This document shows positions 1 to 11,225 of a stretch of DNA of 64,000 nt, in pieces (the stretch's first letter is position 1; every line of letters begins with the position of its first letter). Source of the DNA: Rhinolophus ferrumequinum (Eukaryota; Chordata; Mammalia; Chiroptera; Rhinolophidae); contig NC_046296.1 of the NCBI RefSeq assembly GCF_004115265.2, forward strand, positions 25,054,795 through 25,118,794, given 5' to 3'. The notes below the pieces were generated by a model. It searched no databases. It was not told the DNA's origin and saw nothing but the letters and a program-made list of their open reading frames with translations. The position numbers were made by a program, and so were the translations under genes.

Positions 1-139
1 TGGGTTCTAGATGTATAAGTATCAAATTATAGAAATACCTTGAAAGTGGTTCAGTCTGACACCACTCACCATCACCACCACCACCATCTGAGGCTTGAAT
101 CTCTCCATAGGTTGGAGTATTGTTTAGCAAGTCTCTCTT

Positions 140-540
140 CTCTTCTTCCTCCCACTTGGATGGGAGTATACTTACTCACCCTTTTGACTTTGAGCTTGAC
201 CATGTGACTTACTTGGCCAATGGAGTGTATGTGAAGCCAGCAGAGGTGTCAAAATGTTTTTCAGGGTTGCTCTTGGGCTTCTGCATACACGTGACCTAGC
301 ATGCCCCCAGTAGATCCCCCCCCCTTCATCCTGGCACCAGAACAAAGACAGAGGAGTGTGTCTGAATCCTGCCTGCAGCCTTGAGCAAGCCCAGCTCCCT
401 CACAGCCTAAGGAAGATCTCCTCAGGCAATGCACAGACCCAGGAGTGAGAAAAATGAATGCTGTTGTTGAGACCCGCCAATTTTTGAAATCAAGTGTTAT
501 GCTGCATTATTGTGGCAATAGCTAATAATAAAAATCCTAT
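140..540 (+). mobile_element. Old LTR fossil, ERVL-MaLR (MLT1-type)
   Basis: The order of segments matches MLT1 LTRs: a 'catgtgacttacttggccaatgg' type block near 200, a middle block with GCCCAG near 385, and a tail near 500-530 resembling the 'GTTATGCTGC..AATAGCTAATA' MLT1 ending. It is degraded and solo, with no internal region seen. From its divergence it is an old eutherian insertion. The family name is from memory; the LTR class is fairly secure, the subfamily is not. Confidence 0.55.
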
Positions 541-549
541 CTTCGACGT

Positions 550-908
550 CTGTTCCAGTTAACAAACCACTCTAAAATACAGTGGCATAAAACAGCAACC
601 ATTTTCTTATGCTCATGATTTTGTAGGCCAGAAATTCAGAGAGGACACAGCAGGGGGTCTCATTTCTGCTCCGTGGTGACTGGAGCCTCAGTTTGGTGGC
701 TTAATGGCTGAGATGACTGGGATAGCTTAACTGAGGCCGTTTGCCTGCAGCCTCGGTCCTGGCTATGTTGTGGGATCCTTGGTTCTTCTACACACTGCAT
801 CTGCTGAGGCTGGAATGCCCAATATGACTCTTTTTATACAACTGGTGACTGGTCTAGTGTGGCTGAAATAGCTGGGGCTGGCTGGGAATATCTCTCTGTC
901 TCTCTCTG

Positions 909-980
<72 letters not shown>

Positions 981-1190
981 AGTGTGGCTAGCTTGGGCTT
1001 CCTCACAGCATGGTGATCTCAGTATCGTCAAACTTCTTACCTAGTGGTTGACTTCCCTCAGAATGAATGTTCTAAGAAATCTAGGTAGAAGCTGCAAGAC
1101 TTCTTTTGACGTGGCCTCAGAAATTCTAGAGCATTACTTCTTTCACATTCTGTTAGTCAAGCAAGTTACTAATGCCAGCCCAAATTCAAG
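550..1190 (-). repeat. Old mammalian interspersed repeat, family uncertain
   Basis: The stretch reads like a recurrent mammalian repeat in reverse orientation. It opens with 'cactctaaaatacagtggcataaaac', has a cttcctcacagcatggtgatctcag block near 998, and ends with 'ttctgttagtcaagcaagttac' near 1150. It is probably LTR-derived. A CT microsatellite interrupts it at 890-980. No coding content is seen. Class assignment is uncertain. Confidence 0.4.
890..980. repeat. (CT)n/(CTGTCT)n microsatellite
   Basis: About 90 bases of almost pure CT dinucleotides, with a CTGTCT hexamer phase at the left end and one TTTCT interruption. It lies inside an older repeat. The arginine/glutamate or serine/leucine-rich frames through it are products of the repeat, not genes. 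Confidence 0.95.
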
Positions 1191-1554
1191 GGAGGAGAAA
1201 AATTAGATGCCATCTCTAAAAGAGGGGCGTAGCAAAGAATGTGCAGCCACCTTTGATCCACAATAACACCCTTAAAACTTAAATGTGCATACGTTCTAGA
1301 TCCGAGCAGCAAATATAAGTCACTACTTCCAGAAGTGCCCTTGCTCTGGTGTCTCTTTGGGTGACTGTTAGAAAGTTCCTTTGGCATCATTTAGTCAAGT
1401 TCTTAAAACTATGACTGCGCCATCCATTGTGAAGGAGAATCAGTTTCCCTCATTAAAGCAACACTATGGATTTTTTACTAATGAAATGATAACAGTGGTG
1501 TTTTTCCTACCTTGTCAAAGTGACTATTTATCACTCCCAATATACTTATGTATT
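1191..1554. other. Single-copy sequence, nothing recognised
   Basis: AT-rich sequence with no repeat, exon or RNA signature that I can recognise. It contains one of the two copies of the L1 target-site duplication at its right edge. Confidence 0.4.
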
Positions 1555-1571
1555 GGTGGATAATTTTTTTA
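1555..1571. repeat. Target-site duplication (left) of the 1.4-kb L1
   Basis: A 17-base direct repeat identical to 2994-3010. Together the two define the exact borders of the L1 insertion between them. Confidence 0.9.
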
Positions 1572-2993
1572 ATTAAATTTATTGGGGTGACAATGGTTAG
1601 TAAAATTACATAGGTTTCAAGTGTACAATTCTATAATACATCATACATATATATCCCATTGTGTGCTCACCACCCAGAGTCAGTTCTCTTTCCATCATCA
1701 TATATTTGATCCCCTTTACCCGTTTCTACCATCCCTCCTCTGCCCTTACTCTCTGGTAACCACTAAATTGTTGTCTGTGTATGAGTTTTTGTTTCTTTAT
1801 TTGTTTGTCTTGTTCCTTTCTTGCTTTCAGTTTTATATCCCACAAATGAGTTAAGTCATATGGTTTTCAACTTTTTCTGTCTGACTTATTTCGCTTAGCA
1901 TAATAATCTGAGATCCATCCATGTTATCACAAATGGCACTATTTCTTCTTTTCTTGTGTCAGAGTAGTATTCCATTGTGTATATATACCACATCTTCTTT
2001 ATCCAGTCATCTATTGCAGGACACTTTTGTTATTTCTACGTCTTGGGCACTGTAAATAAAGCTGCAATGAACATCAGAGTATATATATATACCTTTATGG
2101 GCAAATGTTTTCAAATTTTCTGGATAGATACCCAGGAAAGGAATTGCTGGGTTATATGGTAATTCTATTCTTAATTTTTTGAGGAACCTCCACACTGCCT
2201 TCCATAGCGGCTGCACCAATCTGCATTCCCACCAACAGTGTATGAGGGTTCCTTTTTCTTCACAGCCTCTCCAACACTTGTTATTTGTCTTGTTGATAAT
2301 AGCCATTCTAACCAGTGTGAGGTGATATCTCATTGTGGTTTTGATTTGCATTTCCCTAAAAGCTACTGAAGTTAACCATTTTTTCATATATCTATTTGAA
2401 AATAGATATATGTCTATTTTCATAGACATATAAAAATATGTTTATGTCTTTTTGGGAGAAATTTCTGTTCATGTCCTCTGACCACTTTTTAATTGGATCA
2501 TTTGTCTTTTTGTTGTTGAGTTGTATGAGTTCTTTATGTATTTTGGATGTTAGCCCCTTACTTGAAGGACGTGTTTGCAAATATCTTCTTCCATTAGGTT
2601 GGTTGTCTCTTTGTTTTGTTGATGGTTTCTTTTGCTGTGCAGAAGCTTTTTAGTTTGATATAGTCCTATTCATTTATTTTAGCGTTTACTTCCCTTGCCT
2701 TTGAGGTCAAAGTCATGAAATCTTCTTTGAACCCAAGGTCCATAAGTTTAGTATCTATGTTTTTTTCTATGTAGTTTATTGTTTCAGGTCTTATGTTTAG
2801 TCTTTGATCCATTTTGAGTTAGTATTGGTATATGGTGACAGCAGTCTCGTTTCATTCTTTTGCATGTGGCTTTTCAATTTTCCCAGCACCATTTATTGAA
2901 GATGCTTTCTTTTCTCCATTGTATGGTTTTGGATCCTGTGTTGGAAATTATCCGTCCATATTTATGTGGATTTATTTCTGGGTTTTCAATTCC
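1572..2993 (-). mobile_element. 5'-truncated LINE-1 (ORF2 3' part plus 3' UTR)
   Basis: The minus strand encodes the C-terminal part of L1 ORF2p. It shows [15 protein letters not shown]-like and [18 protein letters not shown]-like motifs (within 2007-2429) and, upstream, [20 protein letters not shown]-like sequence (within 2392-2580). The 3' UTR runs to the left end near 1572. The insertion is flanked by a perfect 17-base duplication, ggtggataattttttta, at 1555-1571 and 2994-3010. On the element strand the site reads TT/AAAA, the L1 endonuclease preference. The A-tail is very short. It is truncated at the 5' end and the reading frame is broken, so it is dead. Moderately young by its good match to the L1 consensus I remember. 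Confidence 0.92.
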
Positions 2994-3010
2994 GGTGGAT
3001 AATTTTTTTA
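2994..3010. repeat. Target-site duplication (right) of the 1.4-kb L1
   Basis: The partner of 1555-1571, identical over 17 bases. Confidence 0.9.
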
Positions 3011-4365
3011 TGCACACAAGCTATCTTCTGCTAGTAAAGAGGTTATCCCAGTTCTAACTTCACATATGGTGACAGTTCAATATTTTCCACATTATTTCGC
3101 TGGAATCGCTAGTGGCATTACTAGAATCACAGAGCAGGAATTACTTTCTGCCATGAGTGGACTGAAAAAGAAAATTGTATCCTTTATCACAGGCAAATTT
3201 GGGTTCTAGAGTACTTCTTTATCTTCACTGAGAGAAACCAGATAGTTTAACTAACAATTATATTAAAAAGGTTAAACTTCAATTCAATTCTGCCCATGTC
3301 AGCAAAACACAGCATTGTAGAAAAAGCAGTGTGATTTTTACAAAAGAACATTTGCTTTTTGAATAGATCAAATTACTTAGCAAACAGAGCAAGCAAGGTG
3401 AAAATCCAAAGTAATATGTAAGTTCTTTTTCTTCCATGGTGGACAACTTAGTATGCAGAGGCATACTGGAAACAAAGTGCTGGTGACTTAGCAATCTGTA
3501 CTCCTCCCTCTGGCCTACCCTCAGTTTCATCTCTACTCACCAATAAGGAAAAGAAGAAAAAAGAGGGGCCGTAAAGATGCCCTTAGAACCAAAAGGTCAG
3601 GCACAGACTCAGAAAAACAATTTGAGTCAATACTAAAAGAGAGTTTGGTCAGAGTGGGAATAAAAGGCAGGATGAAACAGAAGTAAGATGTCTGTTTTTA
3701 TGGTTTTAGAGAAGAGCTAAAGCTCTGTTAACTGTCGTTTCTTCTTAGACAGGACTGGTGAAATAGGAGCATTGAAAGAGATGAGTTAAAAGATGGGAAT
3801 ATTAGTTTGGTATCTGTGTTTTGTGGGAAAGGGTTCTAAGAGTAGGGATTTAATTCAGTGACACAACCAGATGTTTACTGAGTTGCTTTGTAAAAGTAAA
3901 TCACTTTGCAAGGCCCATATGATGATATATCAAAAAGGGAGAATGGATTACTTGGGGGTGGGGGTGATTAAAATGCATATTCTGAGCCTGGAGGAGGGCT
4001 AGGAACCTGCATTTCAACAAGCCAATCCTCCCCTCCCACGTCCTCCCTCTCACCCAGATTATTCAATCGAAAAGTATTTACAAGGGCATTGAATTAACAG
4101 AGTTTAGAATTAAAGAGAAGTCCAATGTAAGGTGTAGGGCTAGACCTTCAAAGCCTGTCAGTCAAGTCCTTCTGACTTAGTACAACACCAAGAGGTGAGA
4201 AGCAGGTGGGGTTGGAGGGGAGGAGGATTGGATGGGGTAGATAAGAAATGGATAACTATGATGAGCTATACCTCTACCCCGGATTTATTATGCCTGGCAC
4301 AGAATTCACTGAAGTCTGTTTGGGAACCAACCAGGGACTCCTGGAAAGATCATTACCATTACAAG
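3011..4365. other. Mostly single-copy sequence
   Basis: No gene is seen. The part around 3950-4035 has a weak MER5-like look ('aaaatgcatattctgagcctgg', 'aacctgcatttcaacaag'). The rest is purine-rich single-copy DNA without recognised repeats. Confidence 0.4.
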
Positions 4366-4480
4366 AATAACTCAGTGATGCCCAAACTTCACTCCCATCA
4401 GAATCATCTGGAAAGAGTTTACAAAGGATAGATTCCAGGGCTCCAACACTGGAACAATTTTTTGTAGCTCTGAGGTAGGA
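4366..4480 (+). mobile_element. MER5-like hAT fragment
   Basis: The segment 'gatgcccaaacttcactcccatcagaatcatctgga' followed by 'gattccagggctcc' follows the order of the MER5A consensus (ctcaaactt..atcagaatcacctggag..ccccacc). It is short and degenerate. A non-autonomous hAT-Charlie relict, old. Confidence 0.4.
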
Positions 4481-4612
4481 CTCAAGCTTTTTATATATTT
4501 TTAATTCTTCCAGTTAATAGATTAATGAGATTTAATAACCAAATGCAATGGAATCCTGATGAAAAGAAATCTAAAGCGTAATTTTGAGACCATTAGGGAA
4601 ATTTCATGTGGA

Positions 4613-4627
4613 CTGTATGTTGAACTT
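4613..4627. repeat. Target-site duplication (left) of the deleted L1
   Basis: Fifteen bases identical to 6898-6912. This shows that the AT-rich left part and the GC-rich right part entered as one unit. Confidence 0.88.
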
Positions 4628-6897
4628 TTAAAATATATATTTTTATCAAAAATATAGCTCACATACAATATTATATGAGTTTCAGGGGTACCCCATGGTT
4701 GTTCAACATTTATAGGCCTAAAGAAGTGATCACCATCATAAGTCCAGCAACCATCTGACATCATACCATGCTATCACAATGTTATTGATTACATTCCCCT
4801 TGCTGTGTGTTACATCCCCGTGACTTACTTGTTTTAAACCTGGAAATTTAGACCACTTATTGCCCTTCCCCTTTCCCTTCCCCTTTTTAATTTTTTAACT
4901 ACAGTTGACAATTCAATATTATTTTATATTAATTTCAGGGGTACAGCATAATGGTTAGACATTTATATAACTTAAGAAGTGATCCCCCTGACTAGTCTAG
5001 CACCCACCTGGCACTATACATATTTATTACCATATTATTAACTATATTCCCTACGCTGTGCTTTACATCCCCATGACTATTTTGTAACTATCAATTTGTA
5101 TTTCTTAATCCCTTCATTTTTTCCACCCAATCCCCAAACCCTCCTCCCAGCTGTCATCCCAACAAATCTAGTACCCATCTGACACTTACAGAGTTATTAC
5201 AATATAATTGACTGTATTCCTTATGCTATACCCTACATCCCCATGACTACCATGTAACAACTAATTTGTACTTCTTAATCCCTTCCCCTTTTTTTCACCC
5301 ACACCCTCAAACCCCCTCCCATCTGGCAACAATCAAAATGTTCTCTGTATCTGTGAGTTTGTTTCTGTTTTGTTTGTTGTTTATTTTGTCCTTTAGATAC
5401 TACATATAAGCAAAATCATATTGCATGTGTCTTTCTCTGTTTGACATATTCCACTCAGTACAATACCCTCTAGGCCCATCCATGCTGCCACAGATAACAT
5501 GAACCCATTCCCTTACATGGCTAAGCAATATTCCATTGTGTATATGTACCACCTCTTCTTTACCCAGTCTTTCATTGATGGACACCCAGGCTGCCTCCAC
5601 ATCTTGGCCATTGTAAACAACACTGCAGTGAATTGTGGAGCAAATTGGGCAGTGCTCTGCTATAGTCTGAAACTAACCGCCAGGTATATTGGTTCTGGGG
5701 CCTCTTGGGAGAGGCTCTGGTGCAGGCCCAGGTCATCCACTGCCCATGGCCAACTGGGGACTACCTGGCAGGAGCTACAAAGCAATCTGCACTTTTTCGC
5801 TGCCTGTACTAAACCTGGAGGCACATGGGAGAGGCCATGCTGCAAACCGAGGACAGCTGCCACCAGCACCAGGCCTGGGGTAGCTCTGAAAACAAACCAG
5901 GACACCTCAAAGCCTGCTGCCACCTGCCAGCTCCCTTAAAGTTCAGCTGCTGGTAAAGCCTCTTGTGGTATGCAAGCAGGATCTCAGGGAGTCACTACAA
6001 TGGGAAGAGTTGTGTTCATCAGGTTAATGTAGATTCTGGTTTGGTGACAGTGCTGAGCCTGGAGCTACTCAGGAAAAGTCTCAGAGCACACTGAGGCCAG
6101 TTGTTGGCCAACTGGAGCCTGTGGACTCTGATAGTTTTCCAAGAAAGAGTGCAATGCGGGTAGGGCTGGCTGCTCACTGAGAAAGTGCCTCCACCTGGGG
6201 AGTTGGCTGGAGTGGGGTCCCAATGAGTCAGCAGGGTGGAGCCCCAGAGTTCATTAGGCCAATCAGATTCAGGGGGTAGGCCCAACACATTAAAGATGGC
6301 TGCCACCTGCCCAGCTGCACGGGAGAAGGTCCCGACACAGGGTAAATGGTGACTTTCCTTCAGCCTTGGCTTCAAAGCCACACACCTCAGCCTGCTCCCC
6401 ATATGCCTTTGATACTCCCCCGATCACTGTCCCTCCGCTGGAACCCGAGGTGAGTGCCTGTGAGCGAATGAGTCTGTGTGCGGGCCGTTTAAGAGGATGT
6501 CTGGGTTTCCCGCAGCCTTCTGTCCCACCCAGATGGAATCCCCACTGTTTTTCACAGCCAGATGTTGTGGGGGCTCCTCTTCCTGGCAGCAGTACTCCGG
6601 CCTGAGGAGCCTGGAGTGGATTTGGGGTCCTTTGCTTTTCCAGGGGAAACCTCTGCGGCTGAGGTATCTCTCCCTATTTTCAGCTGCCACAGGAAGGTTT
6701 GGGATGAGCCCGGTTTGCATCTCTGCCCCTCCTACCAGTCTCGATGTGGCTTCTTCTTTATACTCTTGGTTGTAAAATTTCTGTTCAGCCAGACTTCAGA
6801 CGGTTCTCCGGGTTGATTTTTCTATTTTAGTAGTAATTTTAATGTGTTCATGGAAGGAAGCAGAGGTGGTGTTTACTCCACCATCTTGGATTTCCTC
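4628..6897 (-). mobile_element. Internally deleted LINE-1: 5' UTR joined to the ORF2 end and 3' UTR
   Basis: One insertion bounded by a 15-base duplication, ctgtatgttgaactt, at 4613-4627 and 6898-6912. Read on the minus strand, it begins with an L1 5' UTR of about 1.26 kb (6897 down to about 5640). This opens with the typical 'ccaagatggtggagtaaac' start and has the 'aagaagaagccacatcgag' block near 6745. It then jumps directly to the last ~180 bases of ORF2 (5636-5460, 'gtgttgtttacaatggccaag') and a 3' UTR with tandem repeats. ORF1 and almost all of ORF2, roughly 5 kb, are missing, so it encodes nothing of its own and needed L1 proteins in trans. The 5' UTR identification is from memory of Laurasiatherian L1 consensus sequences; the TSD is seen directly. 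Confidence 0.78.
4660..5310 (-). repeat. Three tandem ~250-base units in the L1 3' UTR
   Basis: Three diverged copies of one unit occur at about 4670-4860, 4915-5115 and 5150-5290. Each contains the series 'caggggtac', 'aagaagtgatc', 'catctgaca/cacctggca', 'acattccc/atattccct', 'tacatccccatgac' and 'cttaatcccttc'. Tandem expansion of the 3' UTR is known for some L1 lineages. Nothing is coded here. Confidence 0.75.
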
Positions 6898-6912
6898 CTG
6901 TATGTTGAACTT
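6898..6912. repeat. Target-site duplication (right) of the deleted L1
   Basis: The partner of 4613-4627, identical over 15 bases. Confidence 0.88.
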
Positions 6913-7980
6913 AATGTTGAGTTTTTTAGGTGTGGCAACAGTGTTCTGGATGATAGGACATTGACCTCATTCTTGGGAGAGGATGGAGAAGTATTTAGGG
7001 ATGAAGTGTCATAGTGTCTGCACACTGTTCTCGGATGGGTTGGCAAAGGGGAAATGTATGTAAGTATAAAGAGAGTGATGCATGGGTGAGGCGAGATGCT
7101 AACGGCTGGTAAAACTAGGTGAGGAGTAGGTGGGTGTTTACTGTTTTCTTCTTGAAACTTTTCTGAAGGCTAACAATTTCTCAAAATCACAAAACATTAA
7201 TTATTTTGTAAGAGAGAATGAATGTGGGGGAGAGAGTCTCTATTCTTGATTTTGTTACACAACATAATTGAGCAACCTTAGTAGAAAGGTATGGATTCCA
7301 GAAGTTTGGAGCAGAGAGAGACTACTGTGGGCTAGAACTGTGGTTCTTTACTCATTTTTCATTAGGACACACATGGTAAATGATGCTTATACAGAGTACC
7401 CATAGCCCGGGTGGACCTAGGCTTAGATGTAATTCCTGGCTACCCACCTGTAACACAACAGATTTTCCTTTTGCTTAAGAAAGAATGTTGGTCTTCAAGT
7501 AAATGATGTTATCATAGAGATACCTTCAATTCATTCAAGTTTATTTTAAAAGTCATGATGTCCTAATTTCTGTACTTTTGTGTGGAAGGGGATTGAAAAT
7601 TCAATAAATCGCTCTGATGTACAAAGAAAATGTAGATTATTTGTTTTATGTAACTGATCTAATCTTTGTCATGGGCAGTCATAGCCCTGGGTCACTGTGG
7701 AGAGGGAAAAATGGCTTTCACAGTGAATGTAATAAAAGTTGTTTTTTTTTTCCAGTTTAAATAGCCTCATGTGGATAACTCAGAGTCTTTTGGTAAATAC
7801 TCAGCATGTCAGACTTCTTTTCTATTAATAAGTGACTCGACAATGTTATGATTATAGAAAAATTTAAGAGACGTTACAATTTTTTTAAAAACTGAGAAAG
7901 AGTGGTGCTTCACTAATAAGAAAAAATACATGGACATTGTAATTGATTATGAAAATAGTTCCTTATTTGATCTATCCCTG
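6913..7980. other. Single-copy AT-rich sequence
   Basis: No exon, RNA gene or repeat that I recognise. The long purine runs and A/T runs are ordinary for mammalian intergenic DNA. Confidence 0.4.
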
Positions 7981-7984
7981 TATA

Positions 7985-8395
7985 CCAACCCTTTGTCATA
8001 TTACAGGACCCTCCAACTCAATCTGGACTCAGTCATATGATTTTCTTTAGCCAATGGATATAGCTTACTGAGGCAAGTGGAGGTTTGAAATAGGATTATA
8101 CATTGGGCTTTTCTCTTTTCCCTGTACTATTGCCATCAAAACATACCTGGACTAACCTGCTGAAGGATGAGACACACGTGGGGCACAGCTGAGTTCTCAG
8201 GCACCATAGCAGAGGTCATCCTAGATCAACCATCAGCCAATCAGCCCCAGATATGGGAGCAAGCCCAGCTAAAGATCAGCAGAACCGTCTAGTCACCACC
8301 CCCTTACCCCACCCCGAAACGTGAGCAATAAAAAGTTGTTGTGTGCTACGGAGGTTTTGTGGTTCTTAGTTACTGTGTTAGTCTAAGTCCTCCAA
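7985..8395 (+). mobile_element. Old LTR fossil, ERVL-MaLR (MLT1-type)
   Basis: The block order of MLT1 LTRs is present: 'ttctttagccaatggatat' near 8042, a 'tgaggcaagtggaggtttga' block, 'agcccagctaaagatcagcagaacc' near 8262, 'gtgagcaataaaaagttgttgtgtgctac' near 8322, and an LTR end near 8380. Solo, degraded, with no internal part. An old eutherian insertion. Confidence 0.65.
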
Positions 8396-8830
8396 GAAAC
8401 AGATGCCAAGATGAGATAAAACATACAAGGATTTTATTTGGGAAATACCTATGTGAGAGAAAATAGGGAGGGAGCTGTGAGCTCGGAGAGCTGTCAAAAG
8501 GCAGTGCAAATCTGACCCCACGTAAAGGAGAGAGGGAAGGAAGGTTGTGTAGAAATGTCCTAGACTGTCCTGAAGTCTAAGGAAGTTTCATGAAGGCTAC
8601 TGGGAACCTTAAGCCAAAGTCAGTTGTTAGGGGAGTCTCGAGGCTTCCAGGAGCAGGTCTACTGAAGTATCCCCACTGCATTTAGCCATTGGCTGGCAAC
8701 AACCTGTGGGAAGCATAGCCTTGGCACAAACTTGGCAGTGGATTTCAGAGTACGCTAATCGGCCAATTAGACTAATAAGTCTGCGAGGTTTTTTCTTACG
8801 GCGGCCACAGTAACACAGTGTTATCTTCGG
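8396..8830. repeat. Probable old interspersed repeat, unassigned
   Basis: The sequence 'tccaagaaacagatgccaag' followed by 'aaggattttatttgggaaatacctatg' is a pattern I associate with an old mammalian LTR or DNA repeat in reverse orientation. I cannot name the family. It abuts the MLT1-type LTR on the left. No gene. Confidence 0.3.
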
Positions 8831-8893
8831 AAGACTTAACTGATAGAGGCACAGAGACTACTTATTTGTAGAACAGCAGTTTTTGTAAACAAA

Positions 8894-8938
8894 ATGTGTG
8901 TGTGTGTGTATGTGTGTGTGTGTATACACACACACACA
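8894..8938. repeat. TG/CA microsatellite, left half
   Basis: TG repeats switch to CA repeats across 'tatacacacac', making a short palindromic tract. A mariner-like MITE separates it from a second TG tract at 9065-9092. Confidence 0.9.
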
Positions 8939-8939
8939 T

Positions 8940-9063
8940 ACCAGGGGTGCCAAAAAATGTATACACATGACTTGTATTCATCTTTTGTTATCAGTATATA
9001 TTGAGTATTACAATTTTAATACAGTTTTTCTTTTCTTAAAATGTGTATACATTTTTGTCACCC

Positions 9064-9066
<3 letters not shown>
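8940..9066 (+). mobile_element. Mariner-like MITE, copy A
   Basis: About 126 bases with inverted ends: left 'ggggtgccaaaaaatgtatacac', right 'gtgtatacatttttgtcaccc'. It lies beside a TA, as expected of Tc1/mariner insertions. The interior 'atattgagtattacaattttaatacag' is shared with copies B (16208-16338, reverse) and C (16527-16761). Non-autonomous and too short to code. It split a TG microsatellite. Confidence 0.82.

Positions 9067-9092
<26 letters not shown>
9065..9092. repeat. TG microsatellite, right half
   Basis: About 28 bases of TG repeats immediately after the MITE. Probably the continuation of the tract at 8894-8938. Confidence 0.9.
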
Positions 9093-9094
<2 letters not shown>

Positions 9095-9330
9095 ATTAAA
9101 AAGTGTTAAGACGGAAGGAAATTCTGACATGTGCTACAACATGGATGAACCTTAAGGACATTATGCTAAATGAAATAAGCCAAACACAAAGACAGGTACT
9201 CTATGATTCCACAAATTTACCTAGAGTAGGAAAATTGGTAGAAGCAGAATATAGTTGCTGGGGGCTGGGGCAGAAGTGATGGTGAGTTATTGTTTCACGG
9301 GTATAGATTTTCAGCTTTACAAAAGGGACT
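9095..9330 (+). mobile_element. Old L1 fragment (ORF2 end / 3' region)
   Basis: The series 'gacatgtgctacaacatggatgaacctt', 'ctaaatgaaataagcc', 'tactctatgattcca' and 'gttgctgggggctgggg' is the standard 3' part of older L1 elements in sense orientation. It is degraded, without a recognisable tail or TSD. Confidence 0.75.
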
Positions 9331-10194
9331 GCACCCCTCATCTGGGACCAATCGCGCACTGTGGAGAGAGGTGGGGGCCATCAGCTGTGCCCAGCCCTCC
9401 TCCCAAGTCCTGGTTTCTAGTAACAACATCTCTTCCCTTCTGCTTCCCAGCTCAGTGGTAGCCCGACGCTTAGCTGTTAATCTCTGGTTTACCTCAGCAT
9501 TCCTTTTTTTGCTTTCCTCCCAAGCTATCTAACACCTTTGTAATCGATTGCCTGTATTGTATCTCTTCCAGTGAAATTCAGTGTGATTTCTGTTTTCCTG
9601 ACTAATGAAATCTTTTCAAGATACGCCACATCCCTGTGTCAATAACGTGGTCTGATAGCAATGCTGTCTCCACCTATGTTTCTAGGGCACAAGCGGGTAT
9701 GGATCTCTGCATCGGCCAGATCTCTGCCTCTAATGCTATCTTCTACTAAAGGAACCAGGGATCATTGGACAGTAGCGGACTCCATGACTCTATATTTGGG
9801 GCAGAGAACATAGAATTGAGTTAGAAAACAATATTGTTGTGAAAAAGCAAAAACACTTGCAAAGATCTCTGGGACTCCCATTGGCCAGATTGTGACAACT
9901 TGAGCATAGAAAAGGAAAAAAACGTTCTGTGGAAAATATGAGTACATAATGATACTCAAAAGAAGTAACTAAAATACAGCACATTCAAGGAGTGACAAGA
10001 GCTTCAAATAGCATTTGCAGAAAATGCTCTTTATGCTAATGCAAACATCCACAGTGTGATGTAGATAGCACCTAAGTACCATCCGTAAAAACCAGGTAGT
10101 GAAAATGCAGCTTAGCCTAACAAATACTAGCTTGGGACAAGATTTGCCTAAAAAGAGAACTCTGACCCTGTGTTCCAGTTCCAAATAGTAATTC
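9331..10194. other. Single-copy sequence
   Basis: No gene or confident repeat. Several short frames on both strands lack family motifs. Confidence 0.4.
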
Positions 10195-11225
10195 ACGTAT
10201 TCAGTAATTTATCCAATTATTTCAATAAATATTTATTGGGTGCCTATTTAGGTGCACTATTCCAGGCACCTGGGATAAAACCGTGAAGAACAAAACACAC
10301 AAAAATATCTGTCCTCATGAAGCTAACATTTTAGCTGAGAGAGGTCAGTATGCAATAAACTTAACAAAGAAGTAGATTGTACAATAGGTTAGAGGGTGGT
10401 AAACACTATGGAAAAAAGAAAAAGTAGAACAGGGTAAAAAGAACGAGGAGATCCAGAGGCGGGCAGTTCGCAGTTTTAATTGGTAGGTCTCATTGTGAAT
10501 GTGAAATTTGAGCAAAACCTTGGAGAAGATGAGGAGGTTATCTGGGGAAAGAATATTCCAGGAACAGAGAATAGCCACAGCAGAAGCCCTAACTTGGAAA
10601 TACGCCTGGAGGGGTCAAGGGGTAGAAAGAGGCCAGCATGGCTGGAGTGAAATGAATAAAGGGGAGAGTAGTAATAGGAGCTGTGGTCAGAGAGGTGTCG
10701 AGAGAAACACATCATGCAGAGCCTTACAGGTCATTCTAAAGACTGCCTTTTATCGGGAGTGAAATGGAGAGCTGCAGTAGGGTTTGGGGTATGATTTGGC
10801 TGGTTTAAAATGATCTGCTGTGTTAAGTAAGAATAAGCCTGTGTGTGGGGCGGATACTAGAATAAAAACAGTGAGATCTGTTGTGAGAAATGATTTTTGG
10901 TGAGAAATGGTCCAGTTTTGAATATATTTTTAAAATGAGGCCAGAGAGATTTGCTCATGGATTGGATATCGGATGTGAGAGAAAGAGAAGAAACAAGGAT
11001 GACGCTGAGTTTTTTGGCCGACGCGCTTAGAAGGATGGAACAGACATTGAACTGAGGTGGGGAAGGTTGAGAGCAACATGATTTTTAGGAGGGAAGATAA
11101 ATTCCGTTGTGTACCTCTTAGGTTTAAAATGTCTGTCTAGATATCCTAGTGGAGCTGTTGAGTCAGTATCCAGGATCTGTGTCTGGGGTTCAGGAGGGAG
11201 GTGTGGGCTGATAAATATTAGTCAG
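10195..11225 (+). repeat. Long ancient mammalian interspersed repeat (unassigned), part 1
   Basis: Starts with 'ataaatatttattgggtgcc', 'ctattccaggcacctgggataaa', 'gtcctcatgaagctaac' and continues with 'tattccaggaacagagaatagccacagc', 'gccagcatggctggagtgaa' and 'catgcagagccttacaggtcat'. This is the order of a well-known dispersed mammalian repeat whose family name I cannot recall reliably. It resumes at 11530-11690 after an interruption. Related pieces lie near 30440, 32400, 33060, 33670, 39530 and 62785. Confidence 0.55.

Noticed and set aside
859-1044. Leu/Ser-rich and Arg/Glu-rich open frames
   Set aside because: They are translations of a CT microsatellite and have no coding character.
2007-2580. 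Minus-strand protein-like frames
   Set aside because: These are L1 ORF2p C-terminal fragments, not host exons.
5499-6816. Several 80-146 residue frames on both strands
   Set aside because: They lie in the L1 5' UTR and its junction; GC-rich sequence keeps frames open by chance.
9240-9300. Y RNA-like text 'gatggtgagttattg'
   Set aside because: It sits in an old L1 fragment and the rest of a Y RNA is missing.
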